Shown in pieces: positions 47,435 to 56,451 of a stretch of DNA of 64,000 bases. A program made the position numbers and the translations under genes. Below the pieces are notes generated by a model. That model was not told the origin of the DNA. It did no database searches and saw only the letters and a program-made list of their open reading frames with translations. Source of the stretch: Streptomyces spiroverticillatus (GTDB taxonomy: Bacteria > Actinomycetota > Actinomycetes > Streptomycetales > Streptomycetaceae); NCBI GenBank assembly GCA_014650415.1, contig BMUX01000002.1, positions 310,001 to 374,000 on the forward strand, written 5' to 3'. The first letter of the stretch is position 1. Each line of letters begins with the position of its first letter.

Positions 47435-48861
47435 CCGACACACTCCGCCTGACCTGGGTCCAGCCGGAGGACCTCGTCGGCCACGAGCTCCGCCAGGCGG
47501 AGGAGGACGGCCGCGATCCTTCATCGGTACGTTCCCTCCGCGCCCGGTGGCTCGCGGCGGGCGGCCACGGGGCCCTCGACCGGGCGGGAGCCTCCCCGGC
47601 CTGCCCCTCACCCGGGCTGCGCACGCTCGCGGAGTCCCTCCTCGCCGAACTGGCAAGCCTCCCTGCCGAGTTGACCGCCCTGGAACCCACCCCGTACCCG
47701 GCGATCCGTGCCGCCCTGTCCTCCGGTCGCACTCCGGGCGAGGGGAACGCCCGCAGGGGCGCGGGGAACTGCGCGACCAGCCACGACGCACCCTCACCCA
47801 CACCCCCCACCCCTTACGAATCCCGCCTCCACAACGCCTGGCTCGGCAGAGCCACCGGCTGCCTCCTCGGCAAACCCGTCGAAAAGCTCCCCCTCCGCGC
47901 CATCCGCCACCTCGCCCAAGCCGCCGGAAACTGGCCCCTCACCACCTACTTCACCGAACGAGGCGTCCCCGACGCCCTCCTCGCCGCCCACCCCTGGAAC
48001 AAGCGCTCCGCCCCCACCTCCCTCGCCGAGAACATCGACGGCATGCCCGAGGACGACGACCTCAACTACCCCCTCCTCAACCTGCTCCTCCTCCAACGCC
48101 ACGGCCGCCGCTTCACCACCCACGACGTCGCCCGCCTCTGGCTCGACGAGCTCCCGGCCGGACGCACCTTCACCGCCGAGCGCATCGCGTACCGCAATCT
48201 CCTCGACGGCATCGAACCCCCGCACACGGCCGTCCACCGCAACCCGTTCCGCGAGTGGATCGGCGCGTCGATCCGCGCCGATCTGCACGGCTGGACCAAC
48301 CCCGGCGACCCCACCGCCGCCGCCGAACAGGCCCACCGGGACGCGACCCTGACCCACACCGCCAACGGTGTCTACGGAGCGATGTTCGTCGCCGCCGCGA
48401 TCGCCGAGGCCGCCACCGGCACCACCGACGTCCACCACGCCCTGCGCACCGGCCTCGCCCACGTCCCGCCCCGCTCCCGCCTCGCCGACGCCGTCCGCCT
48501 CGGCATCGACACGGCCGAGGCGTACGACGACTTCGACGCCGTCGCCGACCGCCTCCACGCCGTCCTCGGCCACCACCACTGGGTGCACGTCCTGCCCAAC
48601 ACCGCGCTCCTCGCCGCCGCCCTCACCCACGCCGACGGCGACTTCTCGCACTCCATCTGCCGTGCGGTGTCCGGGGGTTGGGACACCGACTCCAACGGAG
48701 CCACCGCGGGTTCCCTCGCCGCGCTCCTCTCCCCCGCCCCCGTCCCCACCCGCTGGACGGCCCCCCTCCGCAACCGTCTCGCCACCTCCCTCCCCCGCCT
48801 CGACGGCATCGGCTTCGACACCCTCGCCCGACTCACCCACCGAGAGGCCCTGCGCCCATGA
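47431..48861 (+). CDS. ADP-ribosylglycohydrolase-family protein with N-terminal extension
   Basis: A 476-residue protein. An N-terminal region of about 105 residues (LRLTWVQPEDLVGHELRQAE) is followed by a repeat-encoded linker (RRGAGNCATSHDAPSPTPP, about 108-128). The ARH domain then shows GRATGCLLGKPVEK, MPEDDDLNYPLL and GGWDTDSNGATAGSL, so the metal-binding acids are present. It is coupled to both neighbours by ATGA overlaps. The linker is made by the dispersed repeat and is probably a late insertion. Confidence 0.86.
   Translation: MTDTLRLTWVQPEDLVGHELRQAEEDGRDPSSVRSLRARWLAAGGHGALDRAGASPACPSPGLRTLAESLLAELASLPAELTALEPTPYPAIRAALSSGRTPGEGNARRGAGNCATSHDAPSPTPPTPYESRLHNAWLGRATGCLLGKPVEKLPLRAIRHLAQAAGNWPLTTYFTERGVPDALLAAHPWNKRSAPTSLAENIDGMPEDDDLNYPLLNLLLLQRHGRRFTTHDVARLWLDELPAGRTFTAERIAYRNLLDGIEPPHTAVHRNPFREWIGASIRADLHGWTNPGDPTAAAEQAHRDATLTHTANGVYGAMFVAAAIAEAATGTTDVHHALRTGLAHVPPRSRLADAVRLGIDTAEAYDDFDAVADRLHAVLGHHHWVHVLPNTALLAAALTHADGDFSHSICRAVSGGWDTDSNGATAGSLAALLSPAPVPTRWTAPLRNRLATSLPRLDGIGFDTLARLTHREALRP
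47755..47800 (+). repeat. Dispersed repeat element read in frame
   Basis: AGGGGCGCGGGGAACTGCGC followed by gaccagccacgacgcaccc, the same element and the same reading frame as at 44911, encoding RGAGNCATSHDAP. It lies in the linker of the third glycohydrolase gene. Confidence 0.88.
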
Positions 48862-49757
48862 CGCCACCACCCCCCACCCTCACCGTCCTCGGCAGCACGA
48901 ACATGGACCTCGTCGTGTACGTCGCCAAGGCCCCGGCCGGCGGCGAGACGGTGTCCGGCCGGTCCTTCACCACCGTCCCCGGCGGCAAGGGCGCCAACCA
49001 GGCCATCGCCGCCGCCCGCGCCGGAGCCGACGTCACGATGATCGGCGCGGTCGGCACCGACTCCTTCGGCGAACAGCTCCGCGCCGCCCTGGCCCACTCG
49101 GGCGTCGACACGGACTCCCTGCGCACCGCCGAGGGCCCCTCCGGCACCGCGCACATCGTCGTGGACGACGACGGCGGCAACTCCATCGTCGTCATCCCGG
49201 GCGCCAACGGCACCGTCACCGGCCTCTCCCCCGGCGACGAGACCGTCATCTCCCAGGCCCACGCCCTCCTCCTCCAGCTCGAACTCCCCCTGTCCGTCGT
49301 CACCGAGGGCGCACAGACCGCCCGCCGCCACGGCGTCCGTACGATCCTGACCCCGGCCCCCGCCACCACCATCCCGCCCGAACTCTTCGCCGCCACCGAC
49401 CTGTTGGTCCCCAACGAGCACGAGGCCGCCGCCCTCACCGGCCTCCACGACCCCCTGCTCGCCGCCCGCACCCTGCTCGACCACGTCCCGGCAGTGGTCG
49501 TCACCCTGGGCGCCGCCGGCTGCGCCTACGTCACCCGCAACACCCCCGACCCCCTCTTCGTCCCGGCCGTCCCCGCCACCCCCGTCGACACCACGGCGGC
49601 GGGCGACACCTTCGTCGGCGCCCTCGCCGTCGCCCTCGCCGAAGGCCGCCCCATGCACGAAGCCCTCCCCTGGGCGTCCGCCGCCGCCTCCCTCTCCGTC
49701 CAACGCCCCGGCGCCTCCACCTCCATGCCCTACCGCCAGGAGATCGACGCCCTGTGA
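48858..49757 (+). CDS. rbsK: Ribokinase
   Basis: A 299-residue PfkB-family sugar kinase. The N-terminal GSTNMDLVV and PGGKGANQAIAAARAGA bind ribose. DTTAAGDTFVGALAVAL holds the anion hole and catalytic Asp. It phosphorylates ribose (or a similar sugar) at O5. Overlaps with both neighbours (ATGA, GTGA) place it firmly in the glycohydrolase operon, where it would capture ribose released by those enzymes. Confidence 0.88.
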   Translation: MTPPPPTLTVLGSTNMDLVVYVAKAPAGGETVSGRSFTTVPGGKGANQAIAAARAGADVTMIGAVGTDSFGEQLRAALAHSGVDTDSLRTAEGPSGTAHIVVDDDGGNSIVVIPGANGTVTGLSPGDETVISQAHALLLQLELPLSVVTEGAQTARRHGVRTILTPAPATTIPPELFAATDLLVPNEHEAAALTGLHDPLLAARTLLDHVPAVVVTLGAAGCAYVTRNTPDPLFVPAVPATPVDTTAAGDTFVGALAVALAEGRPMHEALPWASAAASLSVQRPGASTSMPYRQEIDAL

Positions 49758-50962
49758 CCCCGGACCACCCCACGCCGCCGCCCCTCCAAGGCCTCCGCGT
49801 CCTCGACCTCGCCACCCTCTTCGCCGGGCCCCTCGCCGCCACCCTCCTCGCCGACTACGGCGCCGACGTCATCAAGGTCGAACATCCCACCCGCCCCGAC
49901 CCCTCCCGCGGCCACGGCCCCGCCAAGAACAACATCGGCCTCTGGTGGAAACTCCTCGGCCGAGGCAAACGCACGATCACCCTCGACCTCTCCCACCCCG
50001 ACGGCCGGTCCACCCTCCTGCGCCTCGCCGCCACCGCCGACGTCATCATCGAGAACTTCCGCCCCGGCACCCTCGAAAAGTGGAACCTCGGCTGGCCGGA
50101 GCTCTCCGCCGCCAACCCCCGCCTGATCCTCACCCGCGTCACCGGCTTCGGCCAGTACGGCCCGCACTCCCGCCGCCCCGGCTTCGGCACCCTCGCCGAG
50201 GCCCTGAGCGGCTTCGCCGCGTACACGGGCGAGCCCGACGGCCCCCCGACGCTCCCCCCGTTCGGCCTCGCCGACTCCATCGCCGCCCTGGCCACCTCGT
50301 ACGCCGTCATGACGGCCCTCCGCGCCCGCGACACGACGAACCGCGGGCAGGTCGTCGACCTCGCCATCATCGAGCCGATCCTCCTGGCCCTCGGCCCCCA
50401 GTCCCTCTGGTACGACCAGCTCGGCTACGTCCAGCCCCGCACCGGAAACCGCTCCCGCAACAACGCCCCGCGCAACACCTACCGCACGGCGGACGGCAGT
50501 TGGCTCGCCGTCTCCACCTCCGCCCAGTCCATCGCGGAACGCGTCATGCACCTCGTCGGCCGCCCCGACCTCATCACCGAACCATGGTTCGCCACGGGCA
50601 CGGGCCGCGCCGAGCACACCGACCTCCTGGACGAGGCGGTCGGCTCCTGGATCGCCCGCCACACCCGCGCGGAAGCCATCGCCGCCTTCGAAGAAGCGGA
50701 AGCAGCCGTCGCCCCCATCCAGGACATCCGCGACGTCATGACCGACCCCCAGTACACGGCCCTCGACACCATCACCACCGTCCCCGACCCCGAACTCGGC
50801 CCGCTGCGCATGCAGAACGTCCTCTTCCGCCTCTCCGAGACCCCCGGCACCATCCACTGGGCGGGCCGCCCGCACGGCGCCGACACCGAAGCCGTCCTCA
50901 CCGAACTCGGCCTCTCCCCCGCCGAACGCACCGCCCTGCGCGAATCCGGAGCCACCGCCTGA
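49754..50962 (+). CDS. CaiB/BaiF (family III) CoA-transferase
   Basis: A 402-residue family III CoA-transferase. It has LQGLRVLDLATLFAGPLAA, YGADVIKVEHP and VIIENFRPGTLEKW; the catalytic Asp is likely that in PFGLADSIAAL. It moves CoA between carboxylic acids. GTG start at 49754, overlapping ribokinase by 4 nt; its stop overlaps the lyase ATG. Such enzymes often activate a dicarboxylate that a partner lyase then cleaves. Confidence 0.9.
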   Translation: MTPDHPTPPPLQGLRVLDLATLFAGPLAATLLADYGADVIKVEHPTRPDPSRGHGPAKNNIGLWWKLLGRGKRTITLDLSHPDGRSTLLRLAATADVIIENFRPGTLEKWNLGWPELSAANPRLILTRVTGFGQYGPHSRRPGFGTLAEALSGFAAYTGEPDGPPTLPPFGLADSIAALATSYAVMTALRARDTTNRGQVVDLAIIEPILLALGPQSLWYDQLGYVQPRTGNRSRNNAPRNTYRTADGSWLAVSTSAQSIAERVMHLVGRPDLITEPWFATGTGRAEHTDLLDEAVGSWIARHTRAEAIAAFEEAEAAVAPIQDIRDVMTDPQYTALDTITTVPDPELGPLRMQNVLFRLSETPGTIHWAGRPHGADTEAVLTELGLSPAERTALRESGATA

Positions 50963-51783
50963 TGCCCAGCACCACCCCACTGACCTGGCTGTACGTTCCC
51001 GGGGACCGCCCGGACCGGGTCGCCAAGGCCCTCGCCTCGGGCGCGGACGTCGTCATCGTCGACCTGGAGGACGCGGTCGCCCCCGACCGCAAGGAGTACG
51101 CCCGCGCCGCCACCGCCGACCTGCTCTCCGACACCCACCCCACCCCCGTCCACGTACGCCTGAACGCCCTGGACTCCCCCCACGCCCAGGCCGACCTGCA
51201 GACCCTCGCCCCCTGCCCGGGCCTCTCGGGCCTGCGCCTGCCCAAGGTCACCGACTCCGCCGAGATCCGCCGCATCGCCAACCACACCCCCGCGACCCCC
51301 CTCTACGCCCTCCTCGAATCCGCCCTCGGCATCGAGCACGCCCACCACATCGCGACGGCCCACCCCTGCCTCGCGGGCATCGCGCTCGGCGAGATGGACC
51401 TCCGCGCGGACCTGGGCGTACGGGACGAGGACGGCCTGACCTGGGCGCGCAGCCGCGTGGTGGTGGCGGCCAGAGCAGCCGGCCTGCCCGCCCCCGCCCA
51501 GTCCGTCCACCCGGACCTCACCGACCTCGAAGGCCTCGCCGCGTCCTGCACCCGGGGCCGCACCCTCGGCTTCTTCGGCCGCGCGGCCCTGCACCCGCGC
51601 CAACTCCCGGTCATCGAGCGGATGTACCTGCCCACCCCCGCGGAGATCGATGAGGCGGAACAGATCCTCCAGGCCTCGGCCACCGACGACGGCGCCCTGA
51701 TGCTCCCCGACGGCCGCTTCGTGGACGCGGCGGTGACGGCGGGCGCACGCCGCACCCTGGAGGTGGCGAACCGCAACCGCTGA
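50962..51783 (+). CDS. CoA-ester lyase (CitE/HpcH-like)
   Basis: A 273-residue HpcH/HpaI-type TIM-barrel lyase. WLYVPGDRPDRVAKALASGA, VIVDLEDAVAPD and ALGEMDLRADLG carry the metal-binding Glu and Asp residues. GFFGRAALHPRQLPVI is the family C-terminal signature. It probably cleaves malyl-, citramalyl- or similar CoA esters formed by the upstream CoA-transferase. It is last in the operon, with a terminator 21 nt on. Confidence 0.88.
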   Translation: MPSTTPLTWLYVPGDRPDRVAKALASGADVVIVDLEDAVAPDRKEYARAATADLLSDTHPTPVHVRLNALDSPHAQADLQTLAPCPGLSGLRLPKVTDSAEIRRIANHTPATPLYALLESALGIEHAHHIATAHPCLAGIALGEMDLRADLGVRDEDGLTWARSRVVVAARAAGLPAPAQSVHPDLTDLEGLAASCTRGRTLGFFGRAALHPRQLPVIERMYLPTPAEIDEAEQILQASATDDGALMLPDGRFVDAAVTAGARRTLEVANRNR

Positions 51784-51803
51784 CCGGCGCCCGCACACAC
51801 GAA

Positions 51804-51837
51804 AGGGCCGCCGGAACCCTTCGGTCCCGGCGGCCCT
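51804..51837. terminator. Bidirectional terminator between the lyase and lgt genes
   Basis: AGGGCCGCCGG and CCGGCGGCCCT form a perfect 11-bp stem around a 12-nt loop containing ttcg. On the plus strand gaa precedes it. It lies between convergent genes. Confidence 0.85.
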
Positions 51838-51861
51838 CCCGACCACGCACGATGCGCTGCG

Positions 51862-52890
51862 TCAGCTCTTCTTCGCCGACCCGGCCTCGTCCTTCACGTC
51901 CTCGCCGTCGGCCTTCTCGCCGTCGGCCTTCTTGAGGTCGGCCTTCTTGGAGTCGGCAGCCTCGGCCTTCACCTCGGTCGCGCCCTCGGACTTCTTGGAC
52001 GCCTCGGCCTCCTCGGCCTTCACGTCCTTCTTCTCACCGGCATCCTTGGCATCCTTGGCATCCGCACCGGCATCCGCACCTTCACGGTCCGGCTCCACGA
52101 TCTCCTCGCGGCCGGGACGCAGCCGCGACGACAGCACGAAGTAGACGACGGCCAGGACGAAGATGATGATCGCCGTCCAGACGTTGAGGCGCAGCCCCAG
52201 GATGTGGTGCGCGTCGTCGATGCGCATGTACTCGATCCAGCCGCGCCCGGCGCAGTACAGGGCGACGTACAGCGCGAAGACCCGCCCGTGCCCGAGCTTG
52301 AACCGGCGGTCGGCCCAGACGATCACGGCCGCGACGCCGAGGCACCACAGCGACTCGTAGAGGAAGGTCGGGTGGTACAGCCCCGGCTCGTCCCCCTTGG
52401 TGATCTTCAGCGCCCAGGGCAGGTCGGTCGCCCGGCCGTACAGCTCCTGGTTGAACCAGTTGCCCCAGCGGCCGATGGCCTGCGCGATGACCAGCGCGGG
52501 AGCCATGGCGTCGGCCCAGGCCGGAAGCGGGATCCCCCTCCTCCGGCAGCCGATCCAGGCACCGACGGCACCGAGCGCGACGGCGCCCCAGATACCGAGT
52601 CCGCCTTCCCAGATCTTGAAGGCGTTGACCCAGTTCTTCCCCTCGGAGAAGTAGAGCTGGTAGTCGGTGACGACGTGGTACAGCCGCCCGCCGACGAGGC
52701 CGAACGGCACGGCCCAGACGGCGATGTCGGCCACCGTCCCGGGCTTGCCGCCTCGGGCGATCCAGCGCTTGTTGCCGTACCAGACGGCCACGAAGACGCC
52801 GATGATGATGCAGAGCGCGTAGCCGCGCAGCGGGATCGGTCCGAGGTGGATCTCACCGGCCGCCGGGCTGGGAATGAAGGCAAGGTTCAT
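51862..52890 (-). CDS. lgt: Prolipoprotein diacylglyceryl transferase
   Basis: A 342-residue membrane enzyme with seven hydrophobic helices. The signature loop GRWGNWFNQELYGR and the conserved LYHVVTDY segment are present. It transfers diacylglycerol to the lipobox cysteine of prolipoproteins. The last 65 residues are a Lys/Glu/Ala-rich, repeat-like cytosolic tail (KKADLKKADGEKADG) that varies among actinobacteria. It lies downstream of the trp genes. Confidence 0.95.
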   Translation of the reverse strand: MNLAFIPSPAAGEIHLGPIPLRGYALCIIIGVFVAVWYGNKRWIARGGKPGTVADIAVWAVPFGLVGGRLYHVVTDYQLYFSEGKNWVNAFKIWEGGLGIWGAVALGAVGAWIGCRRRGIPLPAWADAMAPALVIAQAIGRWGNWFNQELYGRATDLPWALKITKGDEPGLYHPTFLYESLWCLGVAAVIVWADRRFKLGHGRVFALYVALYCAGRGWIEYMRIDDAHHILGLRLNVWTAIIIFVLAVVYFVLSSRLRPGREEIVEPDREGADAGADAKDAKDAGEKKDVKAEEAEASKKSEGATEVKAEAADSKKADLKKADGEKADGEDVKDEAGSAKKS

Positions 52891-52980
52891 GACGGAGTCG
52901 ACGCTACCTTGCCGAACAGGACCACAGACAACCCACCCGACAACGTCTGGGTAACAGGCCCCTGCTTCCGCGCGCCCCGC

Positions 52981-53098
52981 AGGGGCGCGGGGAACTGCGC
53001 GAGCAACCAGAACACAAGCCGCGCGGCGAGCCCTTTAGGGAGAGGGGCGGGACCGGGGCGAATCCCGGGGGCCCGGGGGCAGAGCCCCCGGCCTGAAC
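52981..53098 (+). repeat. Dispersed repeat element, long intergenic copy
   Basis: This is the longest plus-orientation copy: AGGGGCGCGGGGAACTGCGC, a variable middle, aagccgcgcggcgagccctt, then a GC block ending in the hairpin gggggcagagcccccggc. The whole unit is the inverse of 17930-18065. It sits between lgt and the DsbA-like gene. Confidence 0.8.
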
Positions 53099-53129
53099 CG
53101 CAACCACCCCCCGCCCCGCACGGAACCCC

Positions 53130-54002
53130 CTACCGCCCCGGCGCCGAAGAGCCCCGCACACCCGGAGGAGCCCCGACCGGCGACGGGGCCACCGGCGCCT
53201 GCGTCCCCACCGGCTTCCCCTTGTTCGCCTCATCCACCCACTTCACCAAATTCGCCGGCGAAATCTGCTCATTCCCCTTCTGCGGGAAAATCGCCCCCCC
53301 GTTCAAAAGCACCGTCGGCGTCGCCTTGTAGGGCGACTTGTCGAAGTCCGCCTGCACCTCCCCGACCCACCCCGCATGGGTCCCCTTCTCCACACACCCG
53401 TCGAAGGTCGCCCCCCGCAGCCCGGGCACCTTCCCGGCAAGCTCCAGCAGGTAGCTCTTCTTCCCGAAGGCGTCGTCCGTCTCCTCCGGCTGATTCCGGA
53501 AGAGAACATCGTGATACTCGTGGAACTTCCCGGCATCCTGCGCACACCCGAGCGCGTTCGCCGCGTATTTCGACCCGTTCCCCTTCACCCCGTTGTCGAT
53601 GAACGACACCAGGTGGTACTCGGCCCGAACCTTCCCCTCCTTCTCCAACTTATTGATGGTGTCCCGCATGCTGTTCTCGAACATCCCGCACGCCGGGCAC
53701 CGCATGTCCTCGTACACGGTCATCAGGGACGGTGCGTCGGTCATCCCCACCGGGATGGCGACCTTCCCCTTCCCCACCGCCCCGGCGGGCGCGACGACCG
53801 GCCCGGCCTTGTCGGAGTCGTCCTTGCCGCCCCCGCTGTTCGCGGCGACCACACCGGCCACGGCGGCCAGCCCGAGCACACCGACCACCGCCGCACCGAC
53901 GACCAGCACCCGGCGCCGCTTGTCACGCGACTTCTGTGCTTCGCGTTCCTTGATGAGCCGCTCACGGGCGGTTCGCTTGCCTTCGAAGTTCTTCTCACTC
54001 AC
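53130..54002 (-). CDS. DsbA-like thioredoxin-fold protein, membrane-anchored
   Basis: A 290-residue protein. A basic N-terminus (KRTARERLIKEREAQKSR) precedes one membrane helix (about 37-55), then an extracellular thioredoxin fold with the CxxC active site MRCPACGMF. It is probably a thiol oxidase or reductase for secreted proteins. The start is placed at GTG 54002 (VSEKNFEGK); a GTG at 54029 would add nine residues. A Pro-rich tail ends the protein. Confidence 0.85.
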   Translation of the reverse strand: MSEKNFEGKRTARERLIKEREAQKSRDKRRRVLVVGAAVVGVLGLAAVAGVVAANSGGGKDDSDKAGPVVAPAGAVGKGKVAIPVGMTDAPSLMTVYEDMRCPACGMFENSMRDTINKLEKEGKVRAEYHLVSFIDNGVKGNGSKYAANALGCAQDAGKFHEYHDVLFRNQPEETDDAFGKKSYLLELAGKVPGLRGATFDGCVEKGTHAGWVGEVQADFDKSPYKATPTVLLNGGAIFPQKGNEQISPANLVKWVDEANKGKPVGTQAPVAPSPVGAPPGVRGSSAPGR

Positions 54003-54104
54003 ACCCGCAGCAACGAATCGGGGCGGCACCGATGTGCCACCCCGACCCGAAATCCACTCAAATGGACTACGGAACTTTAAAGTTACGCACCCGGCAGACG
54101 GACG

Positions 54105-54920
54105 TCAGTCCCGCCTGACACCGGCAGCCAGCTCCCCCGCAAGCTCCTTCACAGCCCGCAGCCCAGCAGCCTCGTCCTCCGCATCCAGCATCCGCTTCAC
54201 AAACGCCGACCCGACGATGACCCCGTCCGCGAAGGCCGCAACTTCCCTGGCCTGTACGGCATTCGAGACCCCGAGCCCGACGCACACCGGCAGCTCGCTG
54301 CCCGTGGCCCGGGTCCGCCGCACCAGTTCCTGCGCCTCGTGCCCCACGGACTCGCGCGTCCCGGTGACGCCCATGAGCGAAGCCGCGTACACGAAGCCCG
54401 ACCCGGCGGCGGTGATCGTCGCCAGCCGCTCGTCCTTGCTGCTGGGCGCGACCACGAACACCGTGGCCAGCCCGTGCTTCTCGGCGTGCTCGCGCCACAG
54501 CGCGGACTCCTGCACCGGCAGGTCCGGCAGAATGCACCCGGCCCCACCGGCCTCCGCGAGCTCAGCGGTGAACCGCTCGACGCCGTACCGGTCGATCGGA
54601 TTCCAGTACGTCATGACCAGCACCGGCACCCCGGTGGCGGCGTGCGCCTCCCGGACCGTGCGCATCACGTCGGCGATCTTGACCCCGCCCCGCAGCGCGA
54701 TGTCGTCGGCGGTCTGGATCACCGGACCGTCCAACACCGGGTCGCTGTGCGGCAGTCCGACCTCGACCACGTCCGCACCACCGGCGACGACGGCCTTGAC
54801 CGCCTCGATCCCGCCGTCCACCGTCGGGAACCCGGCGGGCAGGTACGCGATCAGCGCGGCCCTGTTCTCCGCCTTCGCCGCGGCGAGGGTGTCACTCAAC
54901 AGCTGTACGTTCCCGCTCAC
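54105..54920 (-). CDS. trpA: Tryptophan synthase, alpha chain
   Basis: A 271-residue TIM-barrel enzyme. The catalytic Glu is in [16 protein letters not shown] with the second acid two turns on, and phosphate-binding GLGVSNAVQ and [11 protein letters not shown] follow. It cleaves indole-glycerol phosphate and channels indole to TrpB. The GTG at 54920 overlaps the trpB stop. Confidence 0.97.
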   Translation of the reverse strand: MSGNVQLLSDTLAAAKAENRAALIAYLPAGFPTVDGGIEAVKAVVAGGADVVEVGLPHSDPVLDGPVIQTADDIALRGGVKIADVMRTVREAHAATGVPVLVMTYWNPIDRYGVERFTAELAEAGGAGCILPDLPVQESALWREHAEKHGLATVFVVAPSSKDERLATITAAGSGFVYAASLMGVTGTRESVGHEAQELVRRTRATGSELPVCVGLGVSNAVQAREVAAFADGVIVGSAFVKRMLDAEDEAAGLRAVKELAGELAAGVRRD

Positions 54921-56200
54921 TTGGCGTCCCCCGCAATCTCCGCAATGGCAGCGGCGTCCGCCTCGACGGCGGCGTCCGTGTCGTACAGCCCGAAGTACCG
55001 GGCCGCCGTGTCCATGTCCTTGTCGCCGCGCCCGGACAGGTTGACCAGGATCAGCCCGTCCTTGCCCAGCTCCTTGCCGAGCTCCAGCGCCCCGGCGAGC
55101 GCGTGCGCGCTCTCGATCGCCGGAATGATGCCCTCCGTGCGCGACAGCAGCCGCAGCGCCTGCATCGCGGCGTCGTCCGTGACGGCCCGGTACTCGCCGC
55201 GCCCGATGTCCTTGAGGTAGGAGTGCTCGGGCCCGATGCCCGGGTAGTCCAGTCCGGCGGAGATGGAGTAGGGCTCGGTGATCTGGCCCTCCTCGTCCTG
55301 GAGCACGTACGACCGCGAACCGTGCAGGATGCCGGGCTCGCCCGCGCTCAGCGTGGCCGCGTGCTCCCCGGTCTCGATGCCGTGCCCGGCGGGCTCGCAC
55401 CCGACGAGGCGCACGTCCGCGTCCGGGATGAACGCGTGGAACAGCCCGATCGCGTTGGACCCACCGCCCACACACGCCACAGCGGCATCGGGGAGCCGGC
55501 CGGCCCGCTCCAGAATCTGCCGCCGCGCCTCGACGCCGATGACCCGGTGGAAGTCGCGGACCATGGCCGGGAAGGGGTGCGGTCCCGCGACCGTACCGAA
55601 GAGGTAGTGCGTGCGGTCGACGTTGGCGACCCAGTCCCGGAACGCCTCGTTGATGGCGTCCTTGAGCGTGCGCGAGCCGGACTTCACGGCGACGACTTCC
55701 GCGCCGAGCATGCGCATCCGCGCGACGTTCAGCGCCTGCCGCTCGGTGTCGATCTCACCCATGTAGATCGTGCATTCGAGCCCGAACAGCGCGCACGCGG
55801 TGGCCGTCGCCACTCCGTGCTGCCCGGCACCGGTCTCGGCGATGACCCGGGTCTTGCCCATGCGCTTGGTCAGCAGGGCCTGCCCCAGCACATTGTTGAT
55901 CTTGTGGGAGCCGGTGTGGTTGAGGTCTTCCCGCTTCAGGAAGATCCGGGCCCCGCCCGCGTGCTCGGCAAACCGGGGCACCTCGGTCAACGAACTCGGC
56001 CGACCGGTGTAGTTGACCATCAAATCGTCGAGTTCGGCCGCGAACGCCGGGTCCGCCTTGGCCTTCTCGTACTCGACGGCGACCTCGTCCACCGCGGCGA
56101 CGAGCGCCTCGGGGATGAACTTGCCGCCGAAATCACCGAAATAGCCCTCGGTGGTGGGCACCTGACCCTGGAGGTCGGGAACGAAGAACTCGCTGGGCAT
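54917..56200 (-). CDS. trpB: Tryptophan synthase, beta chain
   Basis: A 427-residue PLP enzyme. The Schiff-base Lys is in [15 protein letters not shown] and the PLP-phosphate loop is [10 protein letters not shown]. It joins indole and serine to tryptophan. The ATG at 56200 (MPSEFFVPD) has gaggag upstream and matches other Streptomyces TrpB starts; in-frame upstream codons are unlikely to be used. Confidence 0.97.
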   Translation of the reverse strand: MPSEFFVPDLQGQVPTTEGYFGDFGGKFIPEALVAAVDEVAVEYEKAKADPAFAAELDDLMVNYTGRPSSLTEVPRFAEHAGGARIFLKREDLNHTGSHKINNVLGQALLTKRMGKTRVIAETGAGQHGVATATACALFGLECTIYMGEIDTERQALNVARMRMLGAEVVAVKSGSRTLKDAINEAFRDWVANVDRTHYLFGTVAGPHPFPAMVRDFHRVIGVEARRQILERAGRLPDAAVACVGGGSNAIGLFHAFIPDADVRLVGCEPAGHGIETGEHAATLSAGEPGILHGSRSYVLQDEEGQITEPYSISAGLDYPGIGPEHSYLKDIGRGEYRAVTDDAAMQALRLLSRTEGIIPAIESAHALAGALELGKELGKDGLILVNLSGRGDKDMDTAARYFGLYDTDAAVEADAAAIAEIAGDAK

Positions 56201-56298
56201 GCGGAAACTCCTCATCGAGAACGCGCGCGCACCGCGCACGTCCGAGGGGAACTGAAGATGACGTCACTGTCGCTGGATACAACGCCCCACGGGGACGT

Positions 56299-56442
56299 TC
56301 AGCGACGGCGCCATCGCATGCCGTTGATCTGGCCGGGCTCGGAGCCGATGTGGTACCGGACCCGCCGGCCCCGCACCCGTCGCGCAGGCGCACGGCAGCC
56401 GCGAGGGCGGCAACCGCGGGCGAGACGGGCGTGGACGGTCAT
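56299..56442 (-). CDS. trpM: TrpM, small protein of the trp operon
   Basis: A 47-codon gene between trpC and trpB, opening MTVHARLARGCRPRGCRAPA and ending EPGQINGMRWRRR. It is extremely Arg-rich. S. coelicolor has a gene of this kind (trpM) at the same place, with the same GSEPGQ/VNGMRW type ending, reported to influence tryptophan levels and differentiation. The ATG at 56442 is 9 nt after the trpC stop. Confidence 0.8.
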   Translation of the reverse strand: MTVHARLARGCRPRGCRAPARRVRGRRVRYHIGSEPGQINGMRWRRR

Positions 56443-56451
56443 GGCGGGAGT

